A stretch of 64,000 bases of DNA, from NCBI RefSeq assembly GCF_036541335.1, contig NZ_JAZHBO010000002.1:806001-870000 (forward strand), written 5' to 3'. The notes under the pieces are model-generated. The model made no database searches. It was not told where the DNA came from and worked only from the letters and a program-made list of their open reading frames with translations. Shown piece by piece: positions 48,949-58,512 of the stretch (positions are counted from its first letter, which is position 1; every line of letters starts with the position of its first letter). A program made the position numbers and the translations under genes. The DNA comes from Aquilutibacter rugosus. Lineage in GTDB: Bacteria > Pseudomonadota > Gammaproteobacteria > Xanthomonadales > Xanthomonadaceae.

Positions 48949-49923
48949 ATGGGCCGCAAGCGCACCACGAATATCCACCTGCCGCGCAATATGCAGCGCA
49001 AGGGCAATACGTACTACTTCGTCAAGGATAATGTCTGGATCAACCTGGGGCATGATTACCCCGGTGCGCTGATCGCCTACTCTGGGCTGGTCGGGGAGCG
49101 CAAGGGAGTTAAGACGTTCGCAGACGTGGCGCATGAGATGCTGGAAACGCGAACCGCTGATCTGGCCCCGGCCACGTTGGCACTGTATGCGTACAACGCA
49201 AAGCGGGTTTTGCCGGTATTCGGCCACATGAAGCTCGAAGAAATAAAGCAGTCGCACGTCTATCGGTACGTGCACACGCGAGACGGGAACGCGATGTCAA
49301 ACCGCGACCGTACGTTTATGTCGGCGGTTTTCACATATGCCCGCAATGCTGGGCGATTCGACGGGACAGACCCGACAAAGGGACTACAATATCGGCGCAA
49401 GGAGAGCCCCGTAGAACGCTACCTGGGCGACGACGAGCTGCGCATGGTGCTTGCCGCTGCGAAGCCCCATATAGCCGCTGCCATCGTGGTGTTGTACTTG
49501 ATTGGTTGCCGAATCCGTGACGGTCTCGATATCCGCGTGGAGCACGTGGGCGATGACGTGCTGACGTACTGGAACCGCAAGGCAAAGAAGTGGATGGACG
49601 TCGAGATTACGCCCGCGCTGCGGCAAGCGATTGATAACGTACTGGCACTGGGCCGCCAGGTTGGGCGCGAGTTTCTGATCGAGCGGCTGGCAACGAATAG
49701 CCGCAGGGCGGGACCTTACACTTATGCTGGATTCCGAACCCAGTGGATGAACGCACTCGCCGCTGCGGGGATTGAATCGGCCACGCTGCACGATATTCGG
49801 CGGAAGGCAGGATCGGACGTTGAGACCGATGATCTGGCTATGCAGCTACTCGGGCACACGTCCACAAAGGTGACGCGCAGGCACTATCGGGCCAAGAAAA
49901 CGCCGATCAAACCGACGAAATAA
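48949..49923 (+). CDS. int: phage integrase, tyrosine recombinase
   Basis: 324 aa. The N-terminal arm and core-binding domain (FADVAHEMLETRTADLAPAT) is followed by the catalytic domain with Arg in YLIGCRIRDGLDIR, His-x-x-Arg in ATLHDIRRKAGSD, His in MQLLGHTSTKV and the Tyr nucleophile in TRRHYRAKK. It integrates the phage at tRNA-Pro, whose 3' end starts 76 bp downstream. Confidence 0.95.
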   Translation: MGRKRTTNIHLPRNMQRKGNTYYFVKDNVWINLGHDYPGALIAYSGLVGERKGVKTFADVAHEMLETRTADLAPATLALYAYNAKRVLPVFGHMKLEEIKQSHVYRYVHTRDGNAMSNRDRTFMSAVFTYARNAGRFDGTDPTKGLQYRRKESPVERYLGDDELRMVLAAAKPHIAAAIVVLYLIGCRIRDGLDIRVEHVGDDVLTYWNRKAKKWMDVEITPALRQAIDNVLALGRQVGREFLIERLATNSRRAGPYTYAGFRTQWMNALAAAGIESATLHDIRRKAGSDVETDDLAMQLLGHTSTKVTRRHYRAKKTPIKPTK

Positions 49924-49996
49924 TAGAAAGGTGTCGGAATAGTAGAATCCGTGATGGATTACCGAATCACGAGAAGGCCCTTGTTTTAAAGGCTAA

Positions 49997-50077
<81 letters not shown>

Positions 50078-50135
50078 TCATTGAAAAGCCCGCACATCGG
50101 CGGGCTTGTAATTATAGCGCAAATTGTCGAATCGG

Positions 50136-50492
50136 TCAGCGGCGCAGCATCTGCAAAACGTCTTCGAGTTCCATGCGCACTTGCTTGATGATCTGGGCGC
50201 TCATGGCGGACTCGTCCTTGCCGGCATCGCCTTCGAGACGCAGACGCGCGCCACCGATGGTGTAGCCCTGCTCGTACAGCAGACCGCGGATCTGACGCAC
50301 CATCAGCACCTCATGGCGCTGGTAGTAACGGCGGTTGCCGCGGCGCTTAACGGGCGACAGCGACGGAAACTCCGTTTCCCAGTAGCGCAGAACGTGCGGT
50401 TTGACATCGCACAGGTCCGAGACCTCACCAATGGTGAAGTAGCGCTTGGCCGGAATCGGCGGCAGTTCTTTATTGCTGCTGGGATCCAACAT
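50136..50492 (-). CDS. MerR-family transcriptional regulator
   Basis: 118 aa. YFTIGEVSDLCDVKPHVLRY, WETEFP, RRGNRRYYQRHEVLMVRQIR form the winged-helix MerR DNA-binding domain. A short C-terminal helix without effector Cys suggests a MlrA-like or structural type. It overlaps ihfA by 23 bp. The merR after ihfA is common in gammaproteobacteria. Confidence 0.85.
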   Translation of the reverse strand: MLDPSSNKELPPIPAKRYFTIGEVSDLCDVKPHVLRYWETEFPSLSPVKRRGNRRYYQRHEVLMVRQIRGLLYEQGYTIGGARLRLEGDAGKDESAMSAQIIKQVRMELEDVLQMLRR

Positions 50493-50772
50493 AAGCCTCT
50501 ACGCGCTCCTTGAGTTTCTGGCCCGGACGGAAAGTGACGACCGTACGTGCAGTAATTGGGATTTCTTCGCCGGTTTTGGGGTTGCGACCGGGACGTTGGC
50601 TCTTGCGACGCAGATCAAAATTACCGAAACCCGACAATTTCACCTGGCGGCCATCTTCGAGCGCAGCGCGCAGCACATCAAAAAACGCATCGACAAATTC
50701 CTTTGCCTCGCGCTTATTGAGTCCGACTTCATCGAACAGACGTTCAGCCATTTCGGCCTTGGTCAGTGCCAC
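50470..50772 (-). CDS. ihfA: integration host factor alpha subunit
   Basis: 100 aa from the GTG at 50772, which follows GGAGG by six bases (MALTKAEMAERLFDEVGLNK). The DNA-bending arm QRPGRNPKTGEEIPITARTV and VTFRPGQKLKERV are as in E. coli IHF-alpha. With IhfB it bends DNA at replication, promoter and phage att sites; here it lies just outside attR. Confidence 0.95.
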   Translation of the reverse strand: MALTKAEMAERLFDEVGLNKREAKEFVDAFFDVLRAALEDGRQVKLSGFGNFDLRRKSQRPGRNPKTGEEIPITARTVVTFRPGQKLKERVEAYVGSQQQ

Positions 50773-50949
50773 TGTGTGCCTCCGCAACTACCTGAAATTT
50801 ACTTGCCGTTCAGATTGGAGACCAGGCAACAATCCTTCAGGGGTTGTTTAGATTGCTTCATTCCTTTTTAAAAATCAAGCATCTACGGAACATTCTCAAC
50901 CCGAAAAGTAGTGAATGTGCTGCAAGCGGCTCGCACCGCAGGGAGTTTC

Positions 50950-51396
50950 TTACTCGAACTCCGGGTCCAGCCGCGCGAGGGGCCGACCAAGGCGGTCGCC
51001 AATCCATGCCATCGGGATGTAAGCAAACAGAAAATCGATGGCCATGAACCAGACCGGAAAAGGGATGGCACTGTAGATGTGAATGGCCATTGCCAGGAAC
51101 AGGATCGCGACGTTCATCGCTGCCATCAGGTGATAGCGTCCGGCAATTTTAGCCGCGACAAAGGCGCCCGCGAGCGAGGCAATCGCATCGGCGAGAAAGG
51201 GAAAGATGAAGTGCTGCAGCTGCATCAGATGGACAGATGCACGCATGCCCTCGGTCGTGATCATGGCGGCACCGGCCGGTGGCGCGATCAGAACCGAGCC
51301 GGTCCACTCCAATGCCGAATTGATGATGCCGCCAATAATAAGCCCGACAATTACAGCGAGGATGGCGCGCAGGAACGGCAAGCAGACACAGGACAC
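50950..51396 (-). CDS. inner-membrane protein of unknown function
   Basis: 148 aa with four hydrophobic segments (about 10-30, 62-82, 90-112, 114-132). Contains GLIIGGIINSALEWTGSVLI. No family recognised. It separates pheT from ihfA, which are usually adjacent. Confidence 0.55.
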   Translation of the reverse strand: MSCVCLPFLRAILAVIVGLIIGGIINSALEWTGSVLIAPPAGAAMITTEGMRASVHLMQLQHFIFPFLADAIASLAGAFVAAKIAGRYHLMAAMNVAILFLAMAIHIYSAIPFPVWFMAIDFLFAYIPMAWIGDRLGRPLARLDPEFE

Positions 51397-51453
51397 ATAG
51401 TGATGACCCCACTACTCTACGTCATTTCTTCACAATGGCGTATGTCGGGCATC

Positions 51454-51490
51454 TCACTTTGGCTCACCGGCCCAAACCGCCAAAGTGAGG
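51454..51490 (-). terminator. inverted repeat after pheT, probable terminator
   Basis: Perfect 11-bp arms (CTCACTTTGGC/GCCAAAGTGAG) 12 bp past the pheT stop. No T-run follows, so termination is uncertain. Confidence 0.5.
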
Positions 51491-51502
51491 CCGGGTCCCG
51501 CT

Positions 51503-53920
51503 TTATCCCCGAATCGAGGCCCCAAACTCAGCGTTCATGGCCGCAACAACCGCTGTGACGACGCCCTCAACATCGGTATCGGTCAAAGTGCGCTGTGCGT
51601 CCTGCAGGACCAGACCAATGGCCAGACTCCTGTAGCCTTCGGCAATGCCCTTGCCCGCGTACTGATCAAACAGCACCAGCTCTTTCAGCAACGGACCGGC
51701 AGTTTGCTTGATCGTTTGCGCAACCAAGCCCCACTGCACCGTTTGCGGCAGCACGAACGCCAGATCGCGTCGGACGGAGGGGAACTTGGAGAGTGCTTGA
51801 ACCGATTTACCGACTCGCTGCGTGAGCGGAGCCAGATCCAGCTCATAGCCGTAAACCGGCACATCGACCCCGAATGCAGCAGCCAGTTGCGGATGCAGCT
51901 GCCCGATCCAGCCCACGATCTCGTCACCGACGCGCACCATGGCTGAACGACCCGGATGGGCAAACGTCGGAGCACCGCTCTCGAACGACAAGGTCAGTCC
52001 CGCTAACGCCGCGAGCGATTCGAGGTCGCCCTTGATGGCGTAGAAATCAACCGGAGTCGGGTTGCCGCTCCACTGCTCGCCGTGTGCCGAGCCAACAGCC
52101 ACCGCAGCAACACGTTGTGTGTGCACCGGCGCGCCATCGGCCACGTCGGATGCCTTAGACGTCACCCACGCCTGTTGACCTGCCGGCGTGAACACGTTGC
52201 CCAGTTCAAACAGACGAACGCGAGCTTGCTGACGTGCGAGATTGCGAGCCGCTGCACTCAGCAGACCCGGCAATAGACCCGGACGCATCACAGCCAACTC
52301 GGCGCTCAACGGATTAGCCAACTCAACGCGCAATGACTCGTCAACTTGCCAATGCGCCAGGTCACCGGCATCGACAAATGCGTAGTTGATGGTCTCGCGG
52401 TAATCGCGGGCAGCCAATTGCCTACGCACAGACCCGGCCGGCACGGTAGCTTCACTCACGGTTTTGAGCGGCGCGTCCCCGTTGGGCAAGGTCATCGGCA
52501 GCGCATCGTAACCGTAGATGCGCGCGACTTCCTCGATCAGATCTTCTTCAATTTCCAGATCGAAGCGACGCGTCGGCGCGGTCACTGACCAACCTTCGGA
52601 TGAGGTCACCGGCTGCAGACCCAGAGACCCGAGAATCTGTGCCACGCGCTCGTCGGGCACTTGCATGCCCAGCAGCGAGCTCAAACGATCGCGACGCAAA
52701 GCAATCGTGCGCGCCACCGGCAGTTGATCGGCTAGCGTAACCGCCGTGACCGGACCCGCCTCGCCACCGGCGTTTTCAACGATCAGACGCGTTGCGTATT
52801 CGATGGCGATGCCCGGCAGTTCCGGATCGACACCACGTTCAAAGCGGTGCGACGCATCGGTATGCAGACCCAGCTTACGGCCCTGCCCCATGATGGATGC
52901 CGGCGCAAAATGCGCAGCCTCAAGGAACAGATTGACGGTGGTATCACTCACCTTGCTCGATTCACCGCCCATGATGCCGGCCAATGCGATCGGCGCATCG
53001 TTATCCGTAACCACCAGGAACGAATCATCGAGCTTGTGCTCACGACCGTCGAGCAGCATCAGCGATTCACCGGCACGCGACTTGCGCACGCCGATCTCAC
53101 CTTGCAGGCGATCGTTGTCGAAGGCATGCATCGGCTGACCGAGTTCCAGCATGACGTAAGCCGTGACATCGACATACAAATTGATCGGCTTGATCCCACT
53201 GCGACGCAGACGTTCCTGCATGTAGATAGGTGACTGCACATTGGCACGCACGCCGCGGATCACGCGACCGACATAACGCGGCGCATCGGCACCGGCCTGC
53301 AGATTTACAATGCGCTGATCAGTAACCGAAGAGTCAACCGGCTCCGCATCCAACGGGCTCACGGCACCACCGGTCACAGCGGCCACATCGTAGGCTATGC
53401 CGCGAATACCGAAGCAGTCCGCACGGTTCGGCGTTAGCTTGATTTCAATCGAGGCATCGGGCAACGCCAGATACTCGCGCAACGGCGTACCCACCGGCGC
53501 ATCGGCCGGCAGCTCCATGATGCCTGCTGCGCCTTCGTCGATCGCAAGTTCCTTGCCCGAGCACAGCATGCCGAATGATTCGACACCGCGCAGCTTGGCA
53601 GGCTTGATCGTAAAATCGCCCGGCAGCACGGCACCGACCGTAGCCAATACCGTTTTCAGACCGGCGCGTGCGTTGGGCGCACCGCAGACAATCTGCACGG
53701 GCTCAGCGCCGCCAAAGGCAACGGAACACACTTGCAGGCGATCGGCTTGCGGATGCCGCTCAGCCGACAGAATCTCAGCTACGACCACGCCTTCGAGTGA
53801 TTCACCCAAGGGCGTTACGTCTTCGACTTCGAGACCGATAGCCGTCAGAGTCGAAACCAACTCGGCACGCGTGAGTGCGGAGGGAACCTGATCACGCAAC
53901 CAGTTTTCAGAAAATTTCAT
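51503..53920 (-). CDS. pheT: phenylalanyl-tRNA synthetase beta subunit
   Basis: 805 aa. N-terminal MKFSENWLRDQVPSALTRAE, the OB-fold tRNA-binding domain (about 40-150, RHPQADRLQVCSV), the B3/B4 editing domain (YVMLELGQPMHAFDNDRLQG), B5, and the C-terminal FDX-ACB anticodon domain (LSKFPSVRRDLAFVLPQTVQ). With PheS it forms the heterotetramer charging tRNA-Phe. Starts 12 bp after pheS. Confidence 0.97.
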   Translation of the reverse strand: MKFSENWLRDQVPSALTRAELVSTLTAIGLEVEDVTPLGESLEGVVVAEILSAERHPQADRLQVCSVAFGGAEPVQIVCGAPNARAGLKTVLATVGAVLPGDFTIKPAKLRGVESFGMLCSGKELAIDEGAAGIMELPADAPVGTPLREYLALPDASIEIKLTPNRADCFGIRGIAYDVAAVTGGAVSPLDAEPVDSSVTDQRIVNLQAGADAPRYVGRVIRGVRANVQSPIYMQERLRRSGIKPINLYVDVTAYVMLELGQPMHAFDNDRLQGEIGVRKSRAGESLMLLDGREHKLDDSFLVVTDNDAPIALAGIMGGESSKVSDTTVNLFLEAAHFAPASIMGQGRKLGLHTDASHRFERGVDPELPGIAIEYATRLIVENAGGEAGPVTAVTLADQLPVARTIALRRDRLSSLLGMQVPDERVAQILGSLGLQPVTSSEGWSVTAPTRRFDLEIEEDLIEEVARIYGYDALPMTLPNGDAPLKTVSEATVPAGSVRRQLAARDYRETINYAFVDAGDLAHWQVDESLRVELANPLSAELAVMRPGLLPGLLSAAARNLARQQARVRLFELGNVFTPAGQQAWVTSKASDVADGAPVHTQRVAAVAVGSAHGEQWSGNPTPVDFYAIKGDLESLAALAGLTLSFESGAPTFAHPGRSAMVRVGDEIVGWIGQLHPQLAAAFGVDVPVYGYELDLAPLTQRVGKSVQALSKFPSVRRDLAFVLPQTVQWGLVAQTIKQTAGPLLKELVLFDQYAGKGIAEGYRSLAIGLVLQDAQRTLTDTDVEGVVTAVVAAMNAEFGASIRG

Positions 53921-53932
53921 GCGGTTCAGACC

Positions 53933-54928
53933 TTATTCGTAACTTTGCAGGAAGCGCGTGTCGCTCTCAAAGAACTTGCGCAAATCATCGACACCGTAGC
54001 GCAGCATGGCAAAGCGCTCGACGCCCAGACCAAACGCGAAACCGCGATACTGCTCGGGATCGAGTCCGACGTTGCGCAGAACATTGGGATGGACCATGCC
54101 GCAACCGAGCACCTCGAGCCACTTGGATGAACCGTCAGGCTGCTTCCACGCGATATCAACCTCGGCCGACGGTTCCGTAAACGGAAAATAAGAAGGCCGG
54201 AACCGCATCTCAAAGTCCTTCTCAAAAAAGGCGCGCACAAATGCAGCCAACGTTCCCTTCAGATCAGCGAACGAGGACTTGTCGTCGATGAGCAGGCCTT
54301 CGACCTGATGGAACATGGGCGTATGCGTCTGATCGCTGTCGCTGCGATACACCTTGCCGGCGGCAATCATGCGCAGCGGCGGCTTGTTTTTCAGCATGTA
54401 ACGGATCTGCACACCCGAGGTATGCGTGCGCAGCAGACGACCGTCAGGGAAATAGAACGTGTCATGCATGGCGCGCGCCGGATGATGCGGCGGGAAGTTC
54501 AAGGCTTCGAAGTTGTGCCAGTCGTCCTCGATTTCCGGACCGTCGGCCAGCTCGTAACCCATGCGGCCGAAAATATCGGCAATGCGCTCCAGCGTGCGCG
54601 ACACCGGATGCATGGAACCCAAGGTGGGGTTCAGGCCCGGCAACGTCACGTCGATCGTTTCGGCGGCGAGCTGTGCCTGCATGCGCTGCGCGTCAAGCGT
54701 CAGCTTGCGATCGTTCAAAGCGCCGGAGACTGCATCGCGTGCACGGTTGATGGCCTCACCGGCGGCCTTGCGCTCATCGGCAGGCAAAGTACCCAGCGTC
54801 TTGAGCAGACCGGAAATGCTGCCTTGTTTACCGACCAGCGAGACGCGCAGGGCATCCAGTGATTCGGGGGATTCCGCGGCCGCAATTCGGGCCAGCGCAA
54901 CTTGTTGAATGGTTTCGATCGTGCTCAT
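53933..54928 (-). CDS. pheS: phenylalanyl-tRNA synthetase alpha subunit
   Basis: 331 aa from the ATG at 54928. An N-terminal coiled coil, then class II motifs: MHPVSRTLERIADIFGRMGY, RTHTSGVQIRYM (motif 2 region), and GCGMVHPNVLRNVGLDPEQY, AFGLGVERFAMLRYGVDDLR (motif 3). It binds Phe and ATP. An in-frame GTG extension upstream runs through a terminator hairpin and is not used. Confidence 0.97.
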   Translation of the reverse strand: MSTIETIQQVALARIAAAESPESLDALRVSLVGKQGSISGLLKTLGTLPADERKAAGEAINRARDAVSGALNDRKLTLDAQRMQAQLAAETIDVTLPGLNPTLGSMHPVSRTLERIADIFGRMGYELADGPEIEDDWHNFEALNFPPHHPARAMHDTFYFPDGRLLRTHTSGVQIRYMLKNKPPLRMIAAGKVYRSDSDQTHTPMFHQVEGLLIDDKSSFADLKGTLAAFVRAFFEKDFEMRFRPSYFPFTEPSAEVDIAWKQPDGSSKWLEVLGCGMVHPNVLRNVGLDPEQYRGFAFGLGVERFAMLRYGVDDLRKFFESDTRFLQSYE

Positions 54929-54955
54929 GACTGTATTGTCGTTGCCGTGTTCGCA

Positions 54956-54994
54956 AAAGAAAATGGGGAAGGACTTGCGCCCTTCCCCATTTGA
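54956..54994 (-). terminator. terminator/attenuator between rplT and pheS
   Basis: Minus strand: ATGGGGAAGG/CCTTCCCCAT 10-bp stem, 8-nt loop, then TTTCTTTT, 30-60 bp before pheS. It may be an attenuator of pheST, but no Phe-rich leader peptide with a good start is seen. Confidence 0.8.
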
Positions 54995-55048
54995 ATCGGG
55001 TGTCGGCGCGTCACCGCAAGGGCGGCGCACCGGATACCTGTGCGGGTA

Positions 55049-55402
55049 TTACAGCGCTGCCTTAGCTTTTTCGGCCAGGACTGCAAAACCGGCGGCATCG
55101 TGCACTGCGATATCGGCCAGGACCTTACGGTCCAGCGTGATACCGGCCTTGCCCAGACCGTTGATGAAACGGCTGTAGCTCATGCCATTGATGCGGGCAG
55201 CCGCATTGATGCGGGTGATCCACAGCGAACGGAAGTTGCGCTTCTTTTGCTTACGACCGATGTAGGCATATTGCAGTGCCTTGGTAACCGCTTGCTTAGC
55301 AACGCGGAAGACCTTACGGCGGCCATTGTAGTAACCCTTGGCCTGGGCCAGGATCTTCTTGTGACGACGGCGTGCTTGGACGCCACGCTTAACTCGTGCC
55401 AT
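55049..55402 (-). CDS. rplT: 50S ribosomal protein L20
   Basis: 117 aa, ARVKRGVQARRRHKKILAQA, then KGYYNGRRKVFRVAKQAVTK, all family landmarks present. Binds 23S rRNA early in assembly and is an autorepressor in E. coli. 21 bp after rpmI. Confidence 0.97.
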   Translation of the reverse strand: MARVKRGVQARRRHKKILAQAKGYYNGRRKVFRVAKQAVTKALQYAYIGRKQKKRNFRSLWITRINAAARINGMSYSRFINGLGKAGITLDRKVLADIAVHDAAGFAVLAEKAKAAL

Positions 55403-55423
55403 TGTTGTTCTCCTCTACCTGGC

Positions 55424-55621
55424 TTATGCGTACGGAAGCATGCGATCGATACGGCCTGCGTCTTCCGCACGGACGTGATTCGTCTGACGGAGGTTACGCT
55501 TGCGCTTGGTCGCCTTCTTGGTGAGGATGTGGCTGCGGTTAGCATGACCGCACTTGTACTTGCCGCTAGCGGTCTTGAAGAATCGCTTGCCGGCCGAACG
55601 GCTGGACTTAATCTTGGGCAT
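55424..55621 (-). CDS. rpmI: 50S ribosomal protein L35
   Basis: 65 aa from the ATG at 55621 (MPKIKSSRSAGKRFFKTASG), ending RKRNLRQTNHVRAEDAGRID plus a short tail. Normally preceded by infC; here infC is absent and a gene-free stretch follows upstream. Confidence 0.95.
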   Translation of the reverse strand: MPKIKSSRSAGKRFFKTASGKYKCGHANRSHILTKKATKRKRNLRQTNHVRAEDAGRIDRMLPYA

Positions 55622-55945
55622 TTTCAAATGTCCTTATGACGGTTGATGACTGACTCAGGCGACGGCGTAATACAGCTACCGTTCTTTCCAATCCTTGCCC
55701 AAAGTCGGCGAAAGGCCCCCAATTGCACACGCGTTTGGAGGCGGGTCCGTGATCCTGCAGCGGTGATTTGCCACAGGAAGCTGGCCATTATGTCAGGATT
55801 CGCCTCCCTCCGCAAGCCAATTTGTCACTAAATTCAATCACTTGCACGGCGCCTGGCCACATTTTATCCATCTCGAAGGCCAATCCGGCACATCCTTGTC
55901 CAATTTTCGGTAGCCAGTGCGGTTCCCCAGCCCCAAAATGGGCCC
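55622..55945. other. gene-free stretch at a synteny break
   Basis: 324 bp between rpmI (minus) and ada (plus). No infC remnant, RNA gene or credible small gene is seen; a 63-codon minus-strand frame has no ribosome site or protein-like composition. It must hold the promoters for rpmI and ada, but I cannot assign boxes with confidence. Confidence 0.6.
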
Positions 55946-57016
55946 ATGGAGACCCGCATGCAACTGAACTTTGACACCATGTACCGCGCCCTGTGCGACA
56001 AGGATGCCGCGTACGAGGGCCTGTTCCTGACCGGGGTCAAAACCACCGGCATTTTCTGCCGCACCACCTGCACCGCCCGCAAGCCCAAACCGGAGAACGT
56101 CGAATTCTTCCCCGACGCCGCCGCAGCCATGGCCAAAGGCTACCGCGCCTGCAAGGTCTGCCGGCCACTCGAGTACCCCGACGCCACACCGCCCACTATC
56201 CGCAGCCTGCTCGATGAATTGGCTGCCGACCCCTCGCTTAAGCTGCGGGCCCAGGATCTGCGCGACCGCGGCCTGGAGCCGGCCACCGTCACCCGCTGGT
56301 TCCGCAAACATCACGGCACCACCTTTGTGGCCTATCAGCGTTTGCAGCGCATCAACTACGCATTTAAGCGTCTCAACCAAGGACACGCAGTGACCGACAC
56401 CGCCCTCGAATCCGGATTTGACTCGCTCAGCGGCTTCAATGATTCCTTCAAGGCCGTATTCGGCACTCCGCCCACGCGCCGCGGCGAGGTCTCGGTCATT
56501 GACCTACAACGCATCGAGACCCGACTGGGAACCATGATCGCCTGCGCCACCGCCAAGGGCATCTGTCTGCTGGAGTTCAGCGAGCGCAAGATGCTCGAAA
56601 CCGAGTTCCGTCAGATCAGCCGCCACTTCGGCGCCGTCATCGCGGTCGGCGAGAACCCGCACATCGCCCTGCTCGAACGCGAGCTGCACGCCTATTTCGA
56701 AGGCACTCTCCGCGCCTTCACCGTTCCCCTGGATCCCGTCGGCACCGAGTTCCAACGCAAAGTCTGGGAGGTGCTGCGCGCAATCCCCTATGGCGAGACG
56801 CGGTCCTATGCCGAGCAAGCCCGTCTGATCGGTCAGCCCTCTGCCGTGCGCGCCGTCGCCACCGCCAACGGCATGAACAAGATCGCCATCGTCATTCCCT
56901 GCCACCGCGTAATCGGCAAGGACGGCAAGTTGGTCGGCTACGCCGGCGGCCTGCATCGCAAGCAATACCTGCTCGATCTCGAGCGCGGCATCACGCCCCT
57001 ACTCGCCGATCGCTAA
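55946..57016 (+). CDS. ada: Ada: methylated-DNA repair protein and activator
   Basis: 356 aa. N-terminal zinc domain with TTGIFCRTTCTARKPKPENV and ACKVCRP (four Cys, one accepting methyl from phosphotriesters), then an AraC helix-turn-helix (TVTRWFRKHHGTTFVAYQRL, ALESGFDSLSGFNDSFKAVF), and the C-terminal methyltransferase with IVIPCHRVIGKDGKLVGYAG (active Cys) and KVWEVLRAIPYGETRSY. Repairs O6-methylguanine and activates the adaptive response. Its end overlaps the convergent virD4 by 18 bp. Confidence 0.95.
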   Translation: METRMQLNFDTMYRALCDKDAAYEGLFLTGVKTTGIFCRTTCTARKPKPENVEFFPDAAAAMAKGYRACKVCRPLEYPDATPPTIRSLLDELAADPSLKLRAQDLRDRGLEPATVTRWFRKHHGTTFVAYQRLQRINYAFKRLNQGHAVTDTALESGFDSLSGFNDSFKAVFGTPPTRRGEVSVIDLQRIETRLGTMIACATAKGICLLEFSERKMLETEFRQISRHFGAVIAVGENPHIALLERELHAYFEGTLRAFTVPLDPVGTEFQRKVWEVLRAIPYGETRSYAEQARLIGQPSAVRAVATANGMNKIAIVIPCHRVIGKDGKLVGYAGGLHRKQYLLDLERGITPLLADR

Positions 57017-58495
57017 CTTCGGAACCGACACCGGCGGCAACAGCCGCTGCGCGAACACCGGATCGCGATAGTAGACAATCTTGCGCGCCGAGATCGGCTC
57101 GGCCACCCCCTCGATCATCAGCACACAGCGACTCTTACCCATCGCCTTAAGCTCCTGCGGAAGCATCAGCGGGCGCCGCTCCTCGGACGTACTCACTGAC
57201 CGATCCCGCCCGCGATTGACGGTCGCCTTGGACACCGACCGATCACCGAGCATCTCCGAATACTCCTTGGCATCCTGCTGCTCACGTGGCGCGAACAGTA
57301 TCTGCGCGGCATGGTTGGTAATGAGTGTGCGCGCTATCTCCTTGCCGTAGACCGCATCCAGCTGCGCCACGCTCTGAATAATCGGCAGTAGCCGCAGGTT
57401 ATAGCCGGCCATATACGCCACGGCGCTGGCCAGGATCTCGATCTTTCCGACTGCCGTGAACTCATCCATCAGCAGTAAGCATGGGACGTTTAGCCCATTC
57501 TCCTTCGAAGGCAATTCACGCGTGTTGAGGTTGATCAGCTGTGAGAACAGCACATTAATCAGCAGTCGCGCTTCGGCAAGGCGGTGCGGTGGAATCACGA
57601 CATAGATCGTCATGGGCCGGCGACGCACATCGCGCAAGTCAAAGTCATTGCACGCGGTGGCTGCAGCGAGCTGCGGATCGACCCATGGATTCAGCGGCTC
57701 CAGCAAGGAACCGATAATCGAAGCAAAGGTATCGCCCGCCTGCGACAGCAGCCCGTCCAGGGCACGACGCGTCTCGTCGCGCACAAACGCATCGGATCGA
57801 AGTTGCCGCAGATAGTCGGCGATCGGACGGCCATCGCCGATTGCCAAACGATGGATACCGGCCAAGGAGGGCTGCAGCATGGAGGTATCGCCATAGTCCG
57901 CCCAGTAGTCCTTGCGGTCAAAGGCGTACAGCGACAGCGCCAAGAACGCATTGCGCGCCTGCCCGACCCAGAACCGATGCTGCGGATCCGTCTCCGGATA
58001 GAGCAATGCCGCGAGCGCCGTCAGGTCCGCGATGCGACGGACCGGATCGGCGGTGACATAGGCCAGCGGATTCCACCGATGCGTCTCGCCATGCAGCGAA
58101 TAAGGATCGAACTTGTAGACAGCATGTCCGCGACTGTGGCGCCATCCGCTGCTGAGCTGAAAATTCTCGCCCTTGATGTCCAGAACGACCACTGAGCCCC
58201 CATAGTGCAACAGGTTCGGCACCACGATGCCGACCCCTTTGCCGGAACGCGTCGGAGCTGCCAGCAGTACAAACTGCTGCCCGGCCAGGCCCAGAAGCCC
58301 ATGGCCATCGCGCCCTAACAACAGGCTATTGGGTCCAATGGCGGTAAGCCCCTGCCGCTTGCAATCGGCGCGTCGGGCGAACCGCGAGCGGCCGTAGAGT
58401 CCGCGCTCTGCCGACCGATGCGCCCCGCCGATAAGTAACGCACCCGGCAATACCAGCGCTGCCAAGGCCACTAGCAACACCCAGGGGTCAGTCAT
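56999..58495 (-). CDS. virD4: VirD4/TraG-type coupling protein of a T4SS
   Basis: 498 aa from the ATG at 58495. An N-terminal membrane segment (LLVALAALVLPGALLIGG), Walker A LAAPTRSGKGVGIVVPNL, GSVVVLDIKGENFQLSSG, and Walker B CLLLMDEFTAVGKIEI are those of T4SS coupling ATPases. They bring DNA or effectors to the secretion channel. In Xanthomonas-type systems VirD4 reads the C-terminal XVIPCD of effectors. Last gene of the minus-strand T4SS block. Confidence 0.9.
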   Translation of the reverse strand: MTDPWVLLVALAALVLPGALLIGGAHRSAERGLYGRSRFARRADCKRQGLTAIGPNSLLLGRDGHGLLGLAGQQFVLLAAPTRSGKGVGIVVPNLLHYGGSVVVLDIKGENFQLSSGWRHSRGHAVYKFDPYSLHGETHRWNPLAYVTADPVRRIADLTALAALLYPETDPQHRFWVGQARNAFLALSLYAFDRKDYWADYGDTSMLQPSLAGIHRLAIGDGRPIADYLRQLRSDAFVRDETRRALDGLLSQAGDTFASIIGSLLEPLNPWVDPQLAAATACNDFDLRDVRRRPMTIYVVIPPHRLAEARLLINVLFSQLINLNTRELPSKENGLNVPCLLLMDEFTAVGKIEILASAVAYMAGYNLRLLPIIQSVAQLDAVYGKEIARTLITNHAAQILFAPREQQDAKEYSEMLGDRSVSKATVNRGRDRSVSTSEERRPLMLPQELKAMGKSRCVLMIEGVAEPISARKIVYYRDPVFAQRLLPPVSVPKLAIGE

Positions 58496-58512
58496 TGGGA
58501 CTCCGGGCATGC

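Noticed and set aside
54929..55030. In-frame upstream extension of pheS containing several Phe codons, as a possible leader peptide
   Set aside because: It runs through the terminator stem, starts with a GTG lacking a ribosome site and has no stop before pheS.
55624..55815. 63-codon minus-strand frame upstream of rpmI
   Set aside because: No ribosome site, no recognisable features, not related to infC.
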